From Malassezia japonica (taxonomy: Eukaryota > Basidiomycota > Malasseziomycetes > Malasseziales > Malasseziaceae): a stretch of DNA of 64,000 nt. The notes below the pieces were generated by a model. It searched no databases. It was not told the DNA's origin and saw only the letters and a list, made by a program, of their open reading frames with translations. Every line of letters starts with the position of its first letter. Position 1 is the stretch's first letter. Shown one piece after another: positions 20,572 to 30,422 of this stretch. Location of the stretch: positions 1,302,001 through 1,366,000 of the forward strand of contig NC_083371.1 in NCBI RefSeq assembly GCF_029542785.1, given 5' to 3'. The translations under genes and the position numbers were made by a program.

Positions 20572-23500
20572 CTACATGTTTGCACGTACGCTACGTTTGG
20601 CCGACGGAGGAACAATTGCCAGCTCTGCTTCGCGCGTCGCTTGCGGCGCCTCTTCATAGTCCGCCCAGGGCAACACAGGCTCAGGGACCTCGCTCTTCTT
20701 GAGGTGCTGCTTAAAGGCACGCACGTTGTCGATGGTGTGCACAGGCAGCGCATCACGCACCGCCGCACTGGACGCCGGCGTGGCATCGGCAGCAGGGTGC
20801 TGCGCCGCAAAGCGGTCCACAGCCTCGAGCACCTGGCGCTCTTCGAGGTCCGTCGACGCGGCGCCCTGGGCGTACAGGGCCTGAACAATCGTCTTAAGCG
20901 CCTGCACGCTTTGCGCCTGCGCAGCGAGTTCGTCGCGCGCTTCGACCGGAACCGGCGATCCGTGCTCGCCAAGGAAGTCGGCAAAGGCCTCGAAGGCCTC
21001 TTTGCTCAGTGGCGTCGAGGTGCCTTGCGACTGGAGATGCGTCACGCTCTTGGCGCGCTTGGTGCTGCTGGGATGCACATACGTATCCATCAGGTGCATT
21101 ACATCGTTTTTCGTGAGCTCCTTCAGGAGTGCCACATCGCGTTCGCGGTTCATAAAGTCATAGTAACCCGAGTGGATATTCGACCAGAAGCGGGTCGTCT
21201 CCTCGGCGAGGTTCTTGACGTTCTCGAGCTTCTTGTTGATGAGCGAACGCTTGTGCGCCTCAAACTCTTCCACCGTCATCTTTTGGAGGAGGCTGCGCAG
21301 TTGGTCGAGGAATGCATCGATGCGCGACTCGAGGTAGTCTGAGTCGCGTTCGGACTGCACAATCACACGGAAGCCCATCGAACCGGCGGCGCGGCGCACG
21401 CCACTAAAGACCAGGTAGCCAAGCTGCTCCTTGGTGCGCAGCTGGTCGAAGCACGGCTCGTGTGCGATCTGCGCAAAGAGGCCGAGCGCTGCACGCTGTT
21501 TTACGTCGGTCGGGGTACCGACCTGGACGTAGTACTCCAAGCTCGAGTTGACATTGCCAGGGTTCTCCACCGGCAGCTTCCACGCCGTATTGCTCCCTTC
21601 GGGCAGGAGCAGCGACGGGGCAGGAGCAACTTCGCTCACCGGCAGCGGTGAAGCACCTAGGTGGCTCTCGACCTGGCCCAAAAGGCCCTCGGCCTGCTCG
21701 GCAGCAATGTTGCCGTGGACGAGCATCTCGATATGCATCTTTTCGCACGCCGAAGCAATGTACTTCTGCACATCTTCCGCCTTGATCGAGTCAATCGCAG
21801 CGAGCTTCTCGTGTTGCGTCCACATCTGCTCGGTGAGCAGGTACGTAGAGTAAAAGGCAGCGTGTTGGTATGGCTCCTCCAAGTCGAAGTTTTGGTAGTT
21901 GCGGCGGACCTGGTCCATCACAATATCAAAGCGCTTGGGATCGACCGTGAGCTTGGTCAGCGTGTCGAGAATCGACTGGAGAAGGAGCTGCAGCTTGTCG
22001 TTGTATCCTGCGACAACAATGACAATGCCGTCAAGCTGGCTGTCGACATTGTACAGCAGACCGGCGACTTCTGCATCATAGGAGAACTCAGAGAGCGCAT
22101 CCTTCACCAGCTCGACCCACATACGCGACTGCACTGCCGAACGCGGCGACTCATTCACGCGCGGCGTCTTGAGCAACATCGAGACGTTGGCCTTGGGCAG
22201 GAAGAAACGGTCATCTTGCTTGTGCCACAGACGGGCCATCGATGTGTTGCTCAGCAACCGCGGACGGCCAGCCGGCGTCGCAGCCGCGTCCTTCTCGCCA
22301 ATCACATCGAGGTTCGACGGAATAAACTCGTTCTGCTTCGGCATCGACATCCCGTCGAGCGCTTTGACGGGCTTGAGCAGCGACTTGGGGATCGGCGCGA
22401 TCGTGTACTCGGTGCCGTACCAACGCTCCTTCGAATCGAGCGTGTGACCCGCTGGAGGCTCGCGACCGGCAAGCATGACGCGGCAATGGTCGGGACGGAG
22501 GTACGTGAGCGTCTCGCGAATCAGCGGCAAGTTGAACTCGCGCAGCAGGTAGTTGCCCGACAGAACCCACTCGGGCGGCATCGAGTTTTGCATCTGGCCG
22601 GCTAGCATCGAACCATAGGAAGCAGGCGACGACTTCTCCTTGAAGGCGAAACGCAGCTCGCTCAGCTTCTCCACCTCGTTGTACATCCAGTCCTCGATGG
22701 TCTGCGACTTGAGCAGGTCAAGGTACTGGAAAATGGCAGCGACCACCTGCTCATAGTTCTCGTAGCCTTCCGGCGTGAGGTCGACGGCGATCTTGAAGAG
22801 CTCGAAACCCTCGGCACCGACACCCGAGCCGGCGCTCAGTACATTCGCCCATCCCCGCTGCTTGAGGCATGCGAAAAGCGAGCCATGACCTTCATGGCCA
22901 ATAAAATGTGAAATTAGCTGGCCAGGCTTGGATTTGTAGAGATGCACCTGCTCCGGGAAAGGGAAGGTAAGCTCCAGGGAGCGCAGGTCTTTGATGGTGC
23001 GGAAGAGAACTTGTGTACCCAACTGCTCGGGGCCAAGAGGCGAGTTGGGGAACTGCGGTGCGGCTTTTCCTTTGTTCGGCACACTCGAAAACTTTTCGAC
23101 GACCCAGCGGGTAAGCTGCTCGGCGGACTCGCGTCCAATCACGACAAGCTTCATCATGTTGGCGCTATAGTACTCCGCGTGGAATTTAAGCAGCTCCTGG
23201 CGAATATCCACGCCGCGTGCACGAGGCTCTTCCCATAGCGTCGTGAGGTTACCGGTACCGAACTTGGAATAGGGGTGCGATGCGTCCGACAGACTCTTTT
23301 CCAGCTGGAACGAGCGCCAGAGATCCGACTGCAAGTTCTTCTTGTGCTCCGAGTCTACAGCACGGATCTCACGCTCCGAACAACTTGCGTCAAACAGCGG
23401 CTCCAAGAAGAACTGCGCAAAGCGGTCCAATGCACCTTCAAAGTGCTCGTGGCCCACGTCAAAGTAGTAGTTGGTGTTTTCGAGCGAGGTAAAGGCATTG

Positions 23501-24069
23501 GAGCTGCCGCTGTGGTTCGAAAGGTATTCACTGTACTCATTCTCACGCGGGTACTTTTTAGTGCCCATGAACAGGAGGTGCTCGCAGTAGTGCGCCATAC
23601 CCTGCAGGTCGTGAGGGTCCGACAGGTGGCCGACACGGACATCCATCGCGGCGCTTGCCTTGTCAGTTTCTGGGTCGCTGATCACAAGCACTTCCAGCTG
23701 GTTCGGAAGACGGATCAGCTTGTACTCGCGGTTGTCAAGCAGGGGCTTTTCAATCGGCTTACCGAATGCCTCATAGGTAGCTTGCTTGCCATCCGTTAAC
23801 TTAATTGTTTTCTGCACAAATCCAGACGCAGACACGTTGGCACCAGAAGAAGGTGCCACGGTTGCCATCGAGCGTGCGCTCTGCAAGTTGCTCACCATCA
23901 GGGCACGCTTAGACGCCACTGGAGTACTCGACACAGGACGCAGAACGCGAGGGGTCGTGAGTTGCGCGACAGTGCGTTGCGGCACTCTAGTTGCAATACT
24001 AGGGGCGGTAATAGAACGAAGCCTCGAATGAATGAGAGGCCTCAGTGACAGCTGCTTGGAAACAAGCAT
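20572..24069 (-). CDS. STE23: Insulinase-family metalloprotease (Ste23/IDE type)
   Basis: This uninterrupted 1165-residue ORF encodes an M16A inverzincin, the family of yeast Ste23 (a-factor maturation) and insulin-degrading enzyme. The active site is HYCEH in GMAHYCEHLLFMGTKKYP, with the downstream glutamate in EREIRAVDSEHKKN. The substrate-binding half carries FDQLRTKEQLGYLVFSG. The ATG at 24069 is preferred because the frame further upstream opens only with GTG. The protein is longer than typical. The first 100 residues are Arg/Ser/Thr-rich and lack acidic residues (MLVSKQLSLRPLIHSRLRS), like a mitochondrial presequence. A Met-Ala start farther in (MATVAP) could give a cytosolic form. Confidence 0.93.
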   Translation of the reverse strand: MLVSKQLSLRPLIHSRLRSITAPSIATRVPQRTVAQLTTPRVLRPVSSTPVASKRALMVSNLQSARSMATVAPSSGANVSASGFVQKTIKLTDGKQATYEAFGKPIEKPLLDNREYKLIRLPNQLEVLVISDPETDKASAAMDVRVGHLSDPHDLQGMAHYCEHLLFMGTKKYPRENEYSEYLSNHSGSSNAFTSLENTNYYFDVGHEHFEGALDRFAQFFLEPLFDASCSEREIRAVDSEHKKNLQSDLWRSFQLEKSLSDASHPYSKFGTGNLTTLWEEPRARGVDIRQELLKFHAEYYSANMMKLVVIGRESAEQLTRWVVEKFSSVPNKGKAAPQFPNSPLGPEQLGTQVLFRTIKDLRSLELTFPFPEQVHLYKSKPGQLISHFIGHEGHGSLFACLKQRGWANVLSAGSGVGAEGFELFKIAVDLTPEGYENYEQVVAAIFQYLDLLKSQTIEDWMYNEVEKLSELRFAFKEKSSPASYGSMLAGQMQNSMPPEWVLSGNYLLREFNLPLIRETLTYLRPDHCRVMLAGREPPAGHTLDSKERWYGTEYTIAPIPKSLLKPVKALDGMSMPKQNEFIPSNLDVIGEKDAAATPAGRPRLLSNTSMARLWHKQDDRFFLPKANVSMLLKTPRVNESPRSAVQSRMWVELVKDALSEFSYDAEVAGLLYNVDSQLDGIVIVVAGYNDKLQLLLQSILDTLTKLTVDPKRFDIVMDQVRRNYQNFDLEEPYQHAAFYSTYLLTEQMWTQHEKLAAIDSIKAEDVQKYIASACEKMHIEMLVHGNIAAEQAEGLLGQVESHLGASPLPVSEVAPAPSLLLPEGSNTAWKLPVENPGNVNSSLEYYVQVGTPTDVKQRAALGLFAQIAHEPCFDQLRTKEQLGYLVFSGVRRAAGSMGFRVIVQSERDSDYLESRIDAFLDQLRSLLQKMTVEEFEAHKRSLINKKLENVKNLAEETTRFWSNIHSGYYDFMNRERDVALLKELTKNDVMHLMDTYVHPSSTKRAKSVTHLQSQGTSTPLSKEAFEAFADFLGEHGSPVPVEARDELAAQAQSVQALKTIVQALYAQGAASTDLEERQVLEAVDRFAAQHPAADATPASSAAVRDALPVHTIDNVRAFKQHLKKSEVPEPVLPWADYEEAPQATREAELAIVPPSAKRSVRANM

Positions 24070-24180
24070 GAACAGCAACGGTGGCTGCACGGATCCACGT
24101 TAGCCCTTTGTTGCGCTCAGATGTTCGCAAGCATCTGACTAATCTTTCCATAAGCCTCCATACAAGCACAGGGCAGCAGC

Positions 24181-25830
24181 ATGCGAGTGCGTAGTGCGAC
24201 TGACCTAGATCGCCGTGGAAGGCTGTTCACACGGCGAGCTCGACGAGATCTATGAGCAGATCCTCGCGAATGAAAAGGAAACATCTGAACGTGTCGATTT
24301 GGTCTTACTATGCGGCGACGTCCAGGTACGCGACATCACCTTATTCAGGCCATTCGTAACGAGTCCGACCTGCACAGCTTGGCCGTGCCGGTGAAGTATC
24401 GGCGTCTTGGGGACTTTCATCGGTACTACTCGGGAGAAAAGGTTGCCCCAATTTTAACATTGGTAATTGGAGGCAATCACGAAGCTAGCAATTACTTTTG
24501 GGAACTGTACGTCGTCCCTTTTAACACAGGTATTATGGCGGCTGGATCGCGCCCAACATTTACTACCTTGGCGCCGCAGGTTGCGTCGAGGTCGGTGGCC
24601 TGACCATTGCGGGAGCATCGGGGATCTTCAAGGTGAACGACTATACCAAGGGGCGCTACGAACGCCAGCCATACTCACCGGGTGATCTGCGCAGTGTCTA
24701 TCACACTCGTCAATTTGACATCACCAAGCTTGGTTTCTTGCCACGGCCAGATATTTTTCTGTCGCACGACTGGCCGAACGGCATTGAACTTTACGGCGAC
24801 ACCGCGACGCTCGTGCGTAAAAAACCCTTCTTTCGCCAGGAAATCGAGACATCCACGCTGGGATCGCCACCCCTCCAAGTGCTCTTGGCAGAGCTGCGGC
24901 CACGGTACTGGTTCTCGGCACATTTGCATGTGCGCTTTGCTGCGCGCGTCGACTTCAGCTTACTGACGGATGACCCGACACATTCAGCGCCTGCAGCCTC
25001 CATCCCACAACAAAAACCAGCCGATGCGCAAGTGGGTAACCCAGAGGCGCTCGACATTGGCGACGATTTTGACGAGCCTCCGAAAACGGCCACCACTATG
25101 CCCACGGCAACCCCCGCCCCTCACCCTGCCTCGGAGCGCATTGTGACCGAGTTCCTCTCGCTTAGCAAATGCGTCCCCAAGGCAGAGTATCTGTATTTCT
25201 TCAACTTAGGCGCTCCAGCAGACGCGGATCTATACAAGACCCCCACCGAGGAACGACCCGAAGTCCCTTTCTACTTCCAGAAGCGATGGCTTGCCATCAC
25301 GCGCGCATTTCACCCCTTTTTCTCTTTACAACGCCAGCAAAAGCCTCTACCGAGTCCCCATGATAGGGCTTTTGAGGAAACTATTGCCCAGGAACAGGCC
25401 GGGCTCGATGCGCGGCTCGCTGCTTCCTCGGTGGAGGATCCACTGAACATCCGCCATGTGCAACAATTTGTTCGCACGGCGCCTGTCCAAGTGGATCAAC
25501 AGCACGATCCGTCCAAACCCTGTACGTACGCGCTTTCTAACTCTAGCACACGTGTATGTCAATCCCCAAACCACATCTTTCTGTGAACTACTAGAAATTC
25601 CTAATTGGATCAACACAAATTTGGGTGCAGCCCAGCTCGGACCCGCACCACACTTGGCGCCGTGTGGACAAAGGCCTACGCCGCGTGGCGGGGAAAGTCG
25701 TAATCCATCGGGCAATCGGCAAGCCACTGGCGCAAATACGACAACGGTGACCGACGAGATTGCTCGAATCCGTGCAGCTGCGCAGGAGCGAAAACGTAAG
25801 CGACATGCAGCCAATCACAGCGCCAATTGA
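24181..25830 (+). CDS. DBR1: RNA lariat debranching enzyme
   Basis: DBR1 cleaves the 2'-5' branch of excised intron lariats in the nucleus. Five exons (24181-24186, 24209-24325, 24349-24506, 24530-25521, 25547-25830) give 518 residues. The introns are 22, 23, 23 and 25 nt. The first coding exon holds only ATG CGA; splicing produces [20 protein letters not shown]. Metallophosphoesterase motifs follow: [39 protein letters not shown] and [12 protein letters not shown]. The C-terminal DBR1 domain shows [14 protein letters not shown], reached only after the last splice. The tail is basic (RKRKRH), fitting nuclear location. Its own assembly needs the small introns it processes. Confidence 0.94.
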
Positions 25831-26041
25831 TTTGTGACAGTTGACCTATCGGCTGTACCCCGCGCTTGGCGTAGAACAGATATATCCAATCATTTGCATC
25901 GATATATTTAGTGATACATTTTAGTGCATAGACCTAGTGACGAGATGCCTCAGCAACGCACGCTGCATATGAGCACAATGCAGCTGATCTGACTGGCGCC
26001 GGCGCATCGCTGCCTGCACGTGGGGTGTTGTGTGCATGTAT

Positions 26042-26048
26042 TATAATA
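26042..26048 (+). promoter_or_regulatory. Delta-12 desaturase TATA-like element
   Basis: TATAATA lies about 50 nt upstream of the desaturase ATG. The spacing resembles the TATA elements of enolase, malate synthase and HSP90 in this window. Confidence 0.45.
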
Positions 26049-26094
26049 GCGCCGCTCGCTATCAGGAAAATTACCTGGCCAAGCCACTCCCATC

Positions 26095-27526
26095 ATGTCT
26101 ACGGCTATGGAGAAGAACCTTACGGGCGCCGTCAAGCGCATGCCTACGGTCAACACTGGCGATGAGGCAGTGAAGACGAGCGAGGCTGCGCCTCGCTTCG
26201 CTCCCCGTCAGGCTAAGCCGTTCGATCAGAAGGAACTATTCCAGTACAAGGTTCCTGACTTCACCCCTCAGGACCTGCTCTCTGCGATCCCTAGCCACTG
26301 CTTTGAGCGCTCGACTTTCAAATCGAGCCTGTACCTTCTGGCGGACTTTGCCATGGTCGCTGCTCTCGTGTACGCTGCGACCTGGATTGACACGCTCTCC
26401 ACCTACGTTCACTTCTCGACTTCCTTCGCCTCGGAGTCGGCAGTTCAGACCGCTGTTCGCTACACTCTGTGGACCCTGTACAGCTTTACCCAGGGCCTGG
26501 TCTTTACCGGTATCTGGGTTATCGCCCACGAGTGCGGCCATCGTGCTTTCAGCCCCAGCAAGGATGTGAACAACACGGTGGGCTGGTTCCTTCACTCTGC
26601 TCTCCTTGTGCCTTACCACTCGTGGCGCATCTCGCATGCCCGCCATCATGCTGGTACGGGCCACATGACCCGCGACGAGGTCTTTGTTCCTCGCACGCGT
26701 GAGCACCAGGGTAAGCTTCCTCTGTGCCCTGCTGGTGACGACAAGACCATGGAGAACGTGCAGGCCAACGCCTCGTTTGGCGAGCGCGTTGCTGAGCTTC
26801 TTGAAGATGCGCCCCTCTTTAACTTTTTGGAGCTTCTTATCCAGCAGCTGGTCGGCTGGCCCCTGTACCTCCTTTTCAACGTCTCAGGCCAGATGCATTT
26901 CCCTAAGGGCACTAATCGTAAGTTTACCACGCTAACCTCCAGACTTCAACCCCGACTCGGTGATTTTTGACAAGCGTCATCGCGGCCAGGTCATGGTGTC
27001 CAACCTAGGCATCGGCCTCACTCTTTCCGCTCTCTGCGCCTGGGCCTACTTCTCGCCGGGCGGCTGGGAGGAGGTGGCCAAGTACTACATTGTGCCCTAC
27101 CTCTGGACCAACAACTGGCTGGTAATGATCACCTACCTGCAGCACACCGACCCTCTGGTGCCTCACTACGACGCCTCGGTGTGGACCTTCCCCCGTGGCG
27201 CTCTCTGCACGGTTGACCGCAACTGGCTCGGCCCTGTCGGCCCCTGGCTGCTGCACGGCATCAGCGAGACGCACGTTGTGCACCACGTCTGCAGCAAGAT
27301 CCCTCACTACCACGCCTGGGAGGCCTCGCAGGCGCTTCAAAAGCGTATTGGCGTGCACTACATGAAATCCAACGAAAACGTCCTCGTTTCGCTCTGGAAG
27401 ACGATCCGTGGATGCCGCTTCGTGGAGAAGGAGCCTGTTGCTTTCTACCGTAATTCTAACGGTGTTCCGAAGTCTACGGCGGTTTTCCCCTCGAAGGAGG
27501 ACTCGGGTGTGTCTTACACCGAGTAA
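26095..27526 (+). CDS. FAD2: Oleate Delta-12 fatty acid desaturase
   Basis: This membrane diiron desaturase inserts the Delta-12 double bond into oleoyl lipids in the ER to make linoleate. Two exons (26095-26917, 26943-27526; intron 25 nt with GCTAAC) encode 468 residues. The three histidine boxes are HECGHRAF (about residue 145), HARHH (about 181) and HVVHH (about 384, in ETHVVHHVCSKIPHYHAWEA). Hydrophobic helices flank them. The order and spacing match fungal Delta-12/omega-3 enzymes. Delta-12 is favoured, but regioselectivity cannot be read from sequence alone. For a lipid-dependent yeast, the enzyme would remodel imported oleate. Confidence 0.9.
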
Positions 27527-27703
27527 ATACGTTCAAATATCGTACACAAGGGCCTTTTCCTGCCCTGGCTTGCCTGGCGTAGAGCTTGTGAATATATATA
27601 TAGCCTTACCTTTCTGACTTTCCGTCCAACGCGCGCAGCCTATATCCACTTTAGTCAGCTTTTTGGGCGAGCGACACTCCGCTGCTACGTGCACTGCATC
27701 GTC

Positions 27704-28206
27704 ATGGGCAAGCTCGAACCTAGCACGACTCCTACGCAGTAGGTTATCGAAGATACATGCGGTACTAATCACACAGACCCCCTAAGGATGACCCTTTTAC
27801 ACCCGAGCAGCTGGCGCAGTACAACGGTGCTGACCCGTCCAAGCCTGTGTACGTTGCTGTGAAAGGTACGTCGTGCGCAGCGTCAGGACAGAGACTAACA
27901 CGTATCAGGGACAGTATTTGACGTGTCTCCTAGGCGCGAGATGTATGGTGTGTGTTTATTCGTTGCTCACCTCTAGCCCCTGGCAGCGGTTACCATGTGT
28001 TTGCTGGCAAGGATGCGTCCCGGGGTCTTGGTATGTCGAGCCTTAACCCTGAGGACGCTGTGGCCGACTACTCCACGCTCGATGAGGCGCAGATGAAGGT
28101 CCTGAACGACTGGGTATGTACCATGGCGAGAAGAGCATATGCTGACCATTAACAGTTTGAGTACTACAAGAAGCGGTATAACATTGTAGGCAAAGTGGTC
28201 GCGTAG
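27704..28206 (+). CDS. DAP1: Cytochrome b5-like heme protein Dap1/PGRMC
   Basis: Five exons (27704-27738, 27777-27865, 27909-27947, 27977-28113, 28156-28206) give a 116-residue membrane-associated progesterone receptor-type heme-binding protein. Dap1 supports Erg11 and sterol synthesis in yeast. The domain reads FTPEQLAQYNG, VYVAVKGTVFDVSPRREMY, GYHVFAGKDASRGLG, then DWFEYYKKRYNIVGKV. Unlike its neighbours, this gene has four longer introns (38, 43, 29, 42 nt) with CTAAC-, CTAAT-, CTCAC- and CTGAC-type branch sites. There is no N-terminal membrane helix, as in yeast Dap1. The gene is convergent with the STEEP1 homologue; stops are 33 bp apart. Confidence 0.9.
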
Positions 28207-28239
28207 ACATTGTTCACCAATAATGAATTATCAATCCTA

Positions 28240-28788
28240 TTACTGTACATCCTCGAGTAGTGCGTCTGCCGGTGCCACGCCTTGCTGTCGTCTGCTGTTA
28301 GCAGGAGTACGTACGTTAGTGCGCCGGGAAAGAGAAACGTAAATCGGCCGCCGCTTTTAAGCGGTGGGGGGGTATGTTCGTAGCCGATCGGGAGGCCACA
28401 CCGTGTACATTGAAAATCATACTGGTGTTCGAGTGTTCCATCGGGTCTGCATTAGATTTGCAACACCTACCGCTTCACCATTTGGCCACGGCCCTGCGAA
28501 GCACTGATTTTGTAAATATGTGCATGCTCACGCGAGCCATCCTCTTTCTCGGCAGAATCCAAGCAGCGCAAGATGCGCGTCTTGTCTAATGGGCGTTCTG
28601 GCAGGAGCTTAATGGCCTTGTTACAGACCAGCACAAACTCGCCGCAGAGGCAGTAATACACCAAAAGGTCATCTTTTTTGTGCATATCTGACTCTCCGAT
28701 TGCGTTTCCGGGATTTTTTTGTCTGTATATTGTGTCAGTATCATCTCTTTATCAGTGTCGCTACGCACTCCTGTGCGGTTCGTGCCAT
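28240..28788 (-). CDS. STEEP1/UPF0428 homologue
   Basis: Four exons (28788-28769, 28746-28471, 28446-28315, 28291-28240) give 159 residues. The diagnostic STEEP1 segments appear in order: LLVYYCLCGEFVLV, LPERPLDKTRIL, then after the second splice RPDGTLEHQYDFQCTRCGLP with a CxxC pair. Human STEEP1 promotes ER exit of STING and has spliceosome-associated relatives; the fungal role is unknown. Introns are 22, 24 and 23 nt. The last ends in AGCAG, so a 20-nt alternative is possible and would add one residue. The protein is shorter than human STEEP1 at the C-terminus. It is divergent from NAF1, with 87 bp between start codons. Confidence 0.8.
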
Positions 28789-28875
28789 GATGGCCTCCCA
28801 GTCTGGGGAAATTCAGACACGACATGCGCGGTTAGTAATTCCATAAAATTCGCTGTGCGAAATCTCTAGACGATC

Positions 28876-30367
28876 ATGGGCGCCGACCTCTCCAAGCTGC
28901 GCGGCGGCGAGGCCGTCCAGCGTCGCTCAAATGAGCCTTCCACTACGGGAGTTGCTACAGACGCTCCTGATCTAAGCGCCGTCAAGAGCGGCGGACCTTC
29001 TGACCACCCCGATCCCGAAACTTTTACGGAACAGGTCGTAAATGACGTTGAAACTGTACAAGAAGCAAGTGCTACAAAAGCAGATGACTCACTTGCCTAT
29101 CACCGCGAACAGGTCCAGCGTCTGCGTGGAGAACAGGCTTCTACGGACAAGGGCGACGAGTTGCTGCGTAGTGAACTCAAAGAGGCAGGCCTGCTAGACC
29201 AGCGCGATGCTGCCGAGTCGAGCGATGCATCGTCGGATGACGACAGTGACTCGGACGATTCCGACGACTCGGGCGAGGACGTCGATCCTAATGTGACGCA
29301 AACGCTGGATGTGGACGAAGGCGGTGCAGGAGACAATGAGCCGCCCGCGACCAAAAACGAGGTCCTGGAGACAGAGATCCCTACGCCTTCGATCTCGCAA
29401 GTTGGCCCGGAAGAAATGCCGCTTCTGCAACACATTGGCCACATTCACTCGATTGTGGACAGCGTAGTGCTGGTTGCCCAAACGCCCGACCCTAGAGAGA
29501 TACAGGGCCTTCCTGTGGAGCCCAAACCATTTGATGTGCTCGACTCGGAGAGTCTGCTGTGCACTTCGGATGGCCGCGTGATTGGTCTTGTACGTGAATT
29601 GACTAACACAGGTGTATGAGACGTTTGGCTCCGTCCAAAAACCCATGTACTCGATCCGATTTCCAAGCGTCGACGCGATCGACCGAAGCCTCATCCAGCC
29701 GGGTGTTCCGGTTTACTTCCTACCTACCAGCAGCACCTATGTCTTGACGCGTGCCATCCGCACGAAGGGCAGTGACGCAAGCAACATCTGGGACGAAGAA
29801 GTCGGTGAAGACGAAGCAGAGTACAGCGACGACGAAGAAGAAGCTGCTGCTAAGCGCCGTGCCAAGCAGGAGCGCCGCGCGCGTACTGATGAGGCGAATG
29901 CAGGCGCCGTTCCTAGCAATGAGATGGATCCTCTGGAAGCTTCACTGGGGCCGCTGGGCGGTTACCCTTCTGGCGAAGGCCCTAGCACGCGCGGAAGCAA
30001 GCGCAAGGATAAGGCACGCCGTGGCCGTGGCGGTGCTTCGTTCGGCGACTTTACAGGTGGCGCACCGCGCAAGCGCGGTCGTCCGCATGCCTATAGACAG
30101 CCTGCTGCACCGCACATCAACCCTCGTTTTGCTGGACAATGGCTGCAGCCTGGCCCGATGCCCTATGGAATGCCGATGGGAATGCCGATGCCGCCCTTCC
30201 CCCCCAGCCCTTTTGGCATGCCGCCTTTCGGTGGAAATGCGCACGGCGCTTATTCGCCTAACCATGCCCAGATGGACGCCCCGTCGGGTGCGACGTACGA
30301 TCCTCGCGCGCCGCACTTGAACCCCCGCCCTCCCTCGGGCTCCGACTCTCCGTATACCCCGCATTAG
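28876..30367 (+). CDS. NAF1: H/ACA snoRNP assembly factor Naf1
   Basis: Two exons (28876-29589, 29612-30367) joined across a 22-nt intron encode 489 residues. The Gar1-like core is IGHIHSIVDSVVLVAQ, then LDSESLLCTSDGRVIGLVYETFGSV, then PMYSIRFPS and VYFLPTSSTYVLT. The intron splits this core exactly at GLV-YETFG. An acidic domain (SSDDDSDSDDSDDSGEDVD) precedes it and a basic, then Pro/Gly/Met-rich tail follows. This is Naf1 architecture: it chaperones Cbf5 during H/ACA RNP biogenesis and is later replaced by Gar1. It is not Gar1 itself, which is much shorter and has GAR domains. Confidence 0.92.
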
Positions 30368-30422
30368 GTACTCAGGTCACAATTTACCATTGGCGTGTGT
30401 CGCTATGTAAAAATGGTCATAT

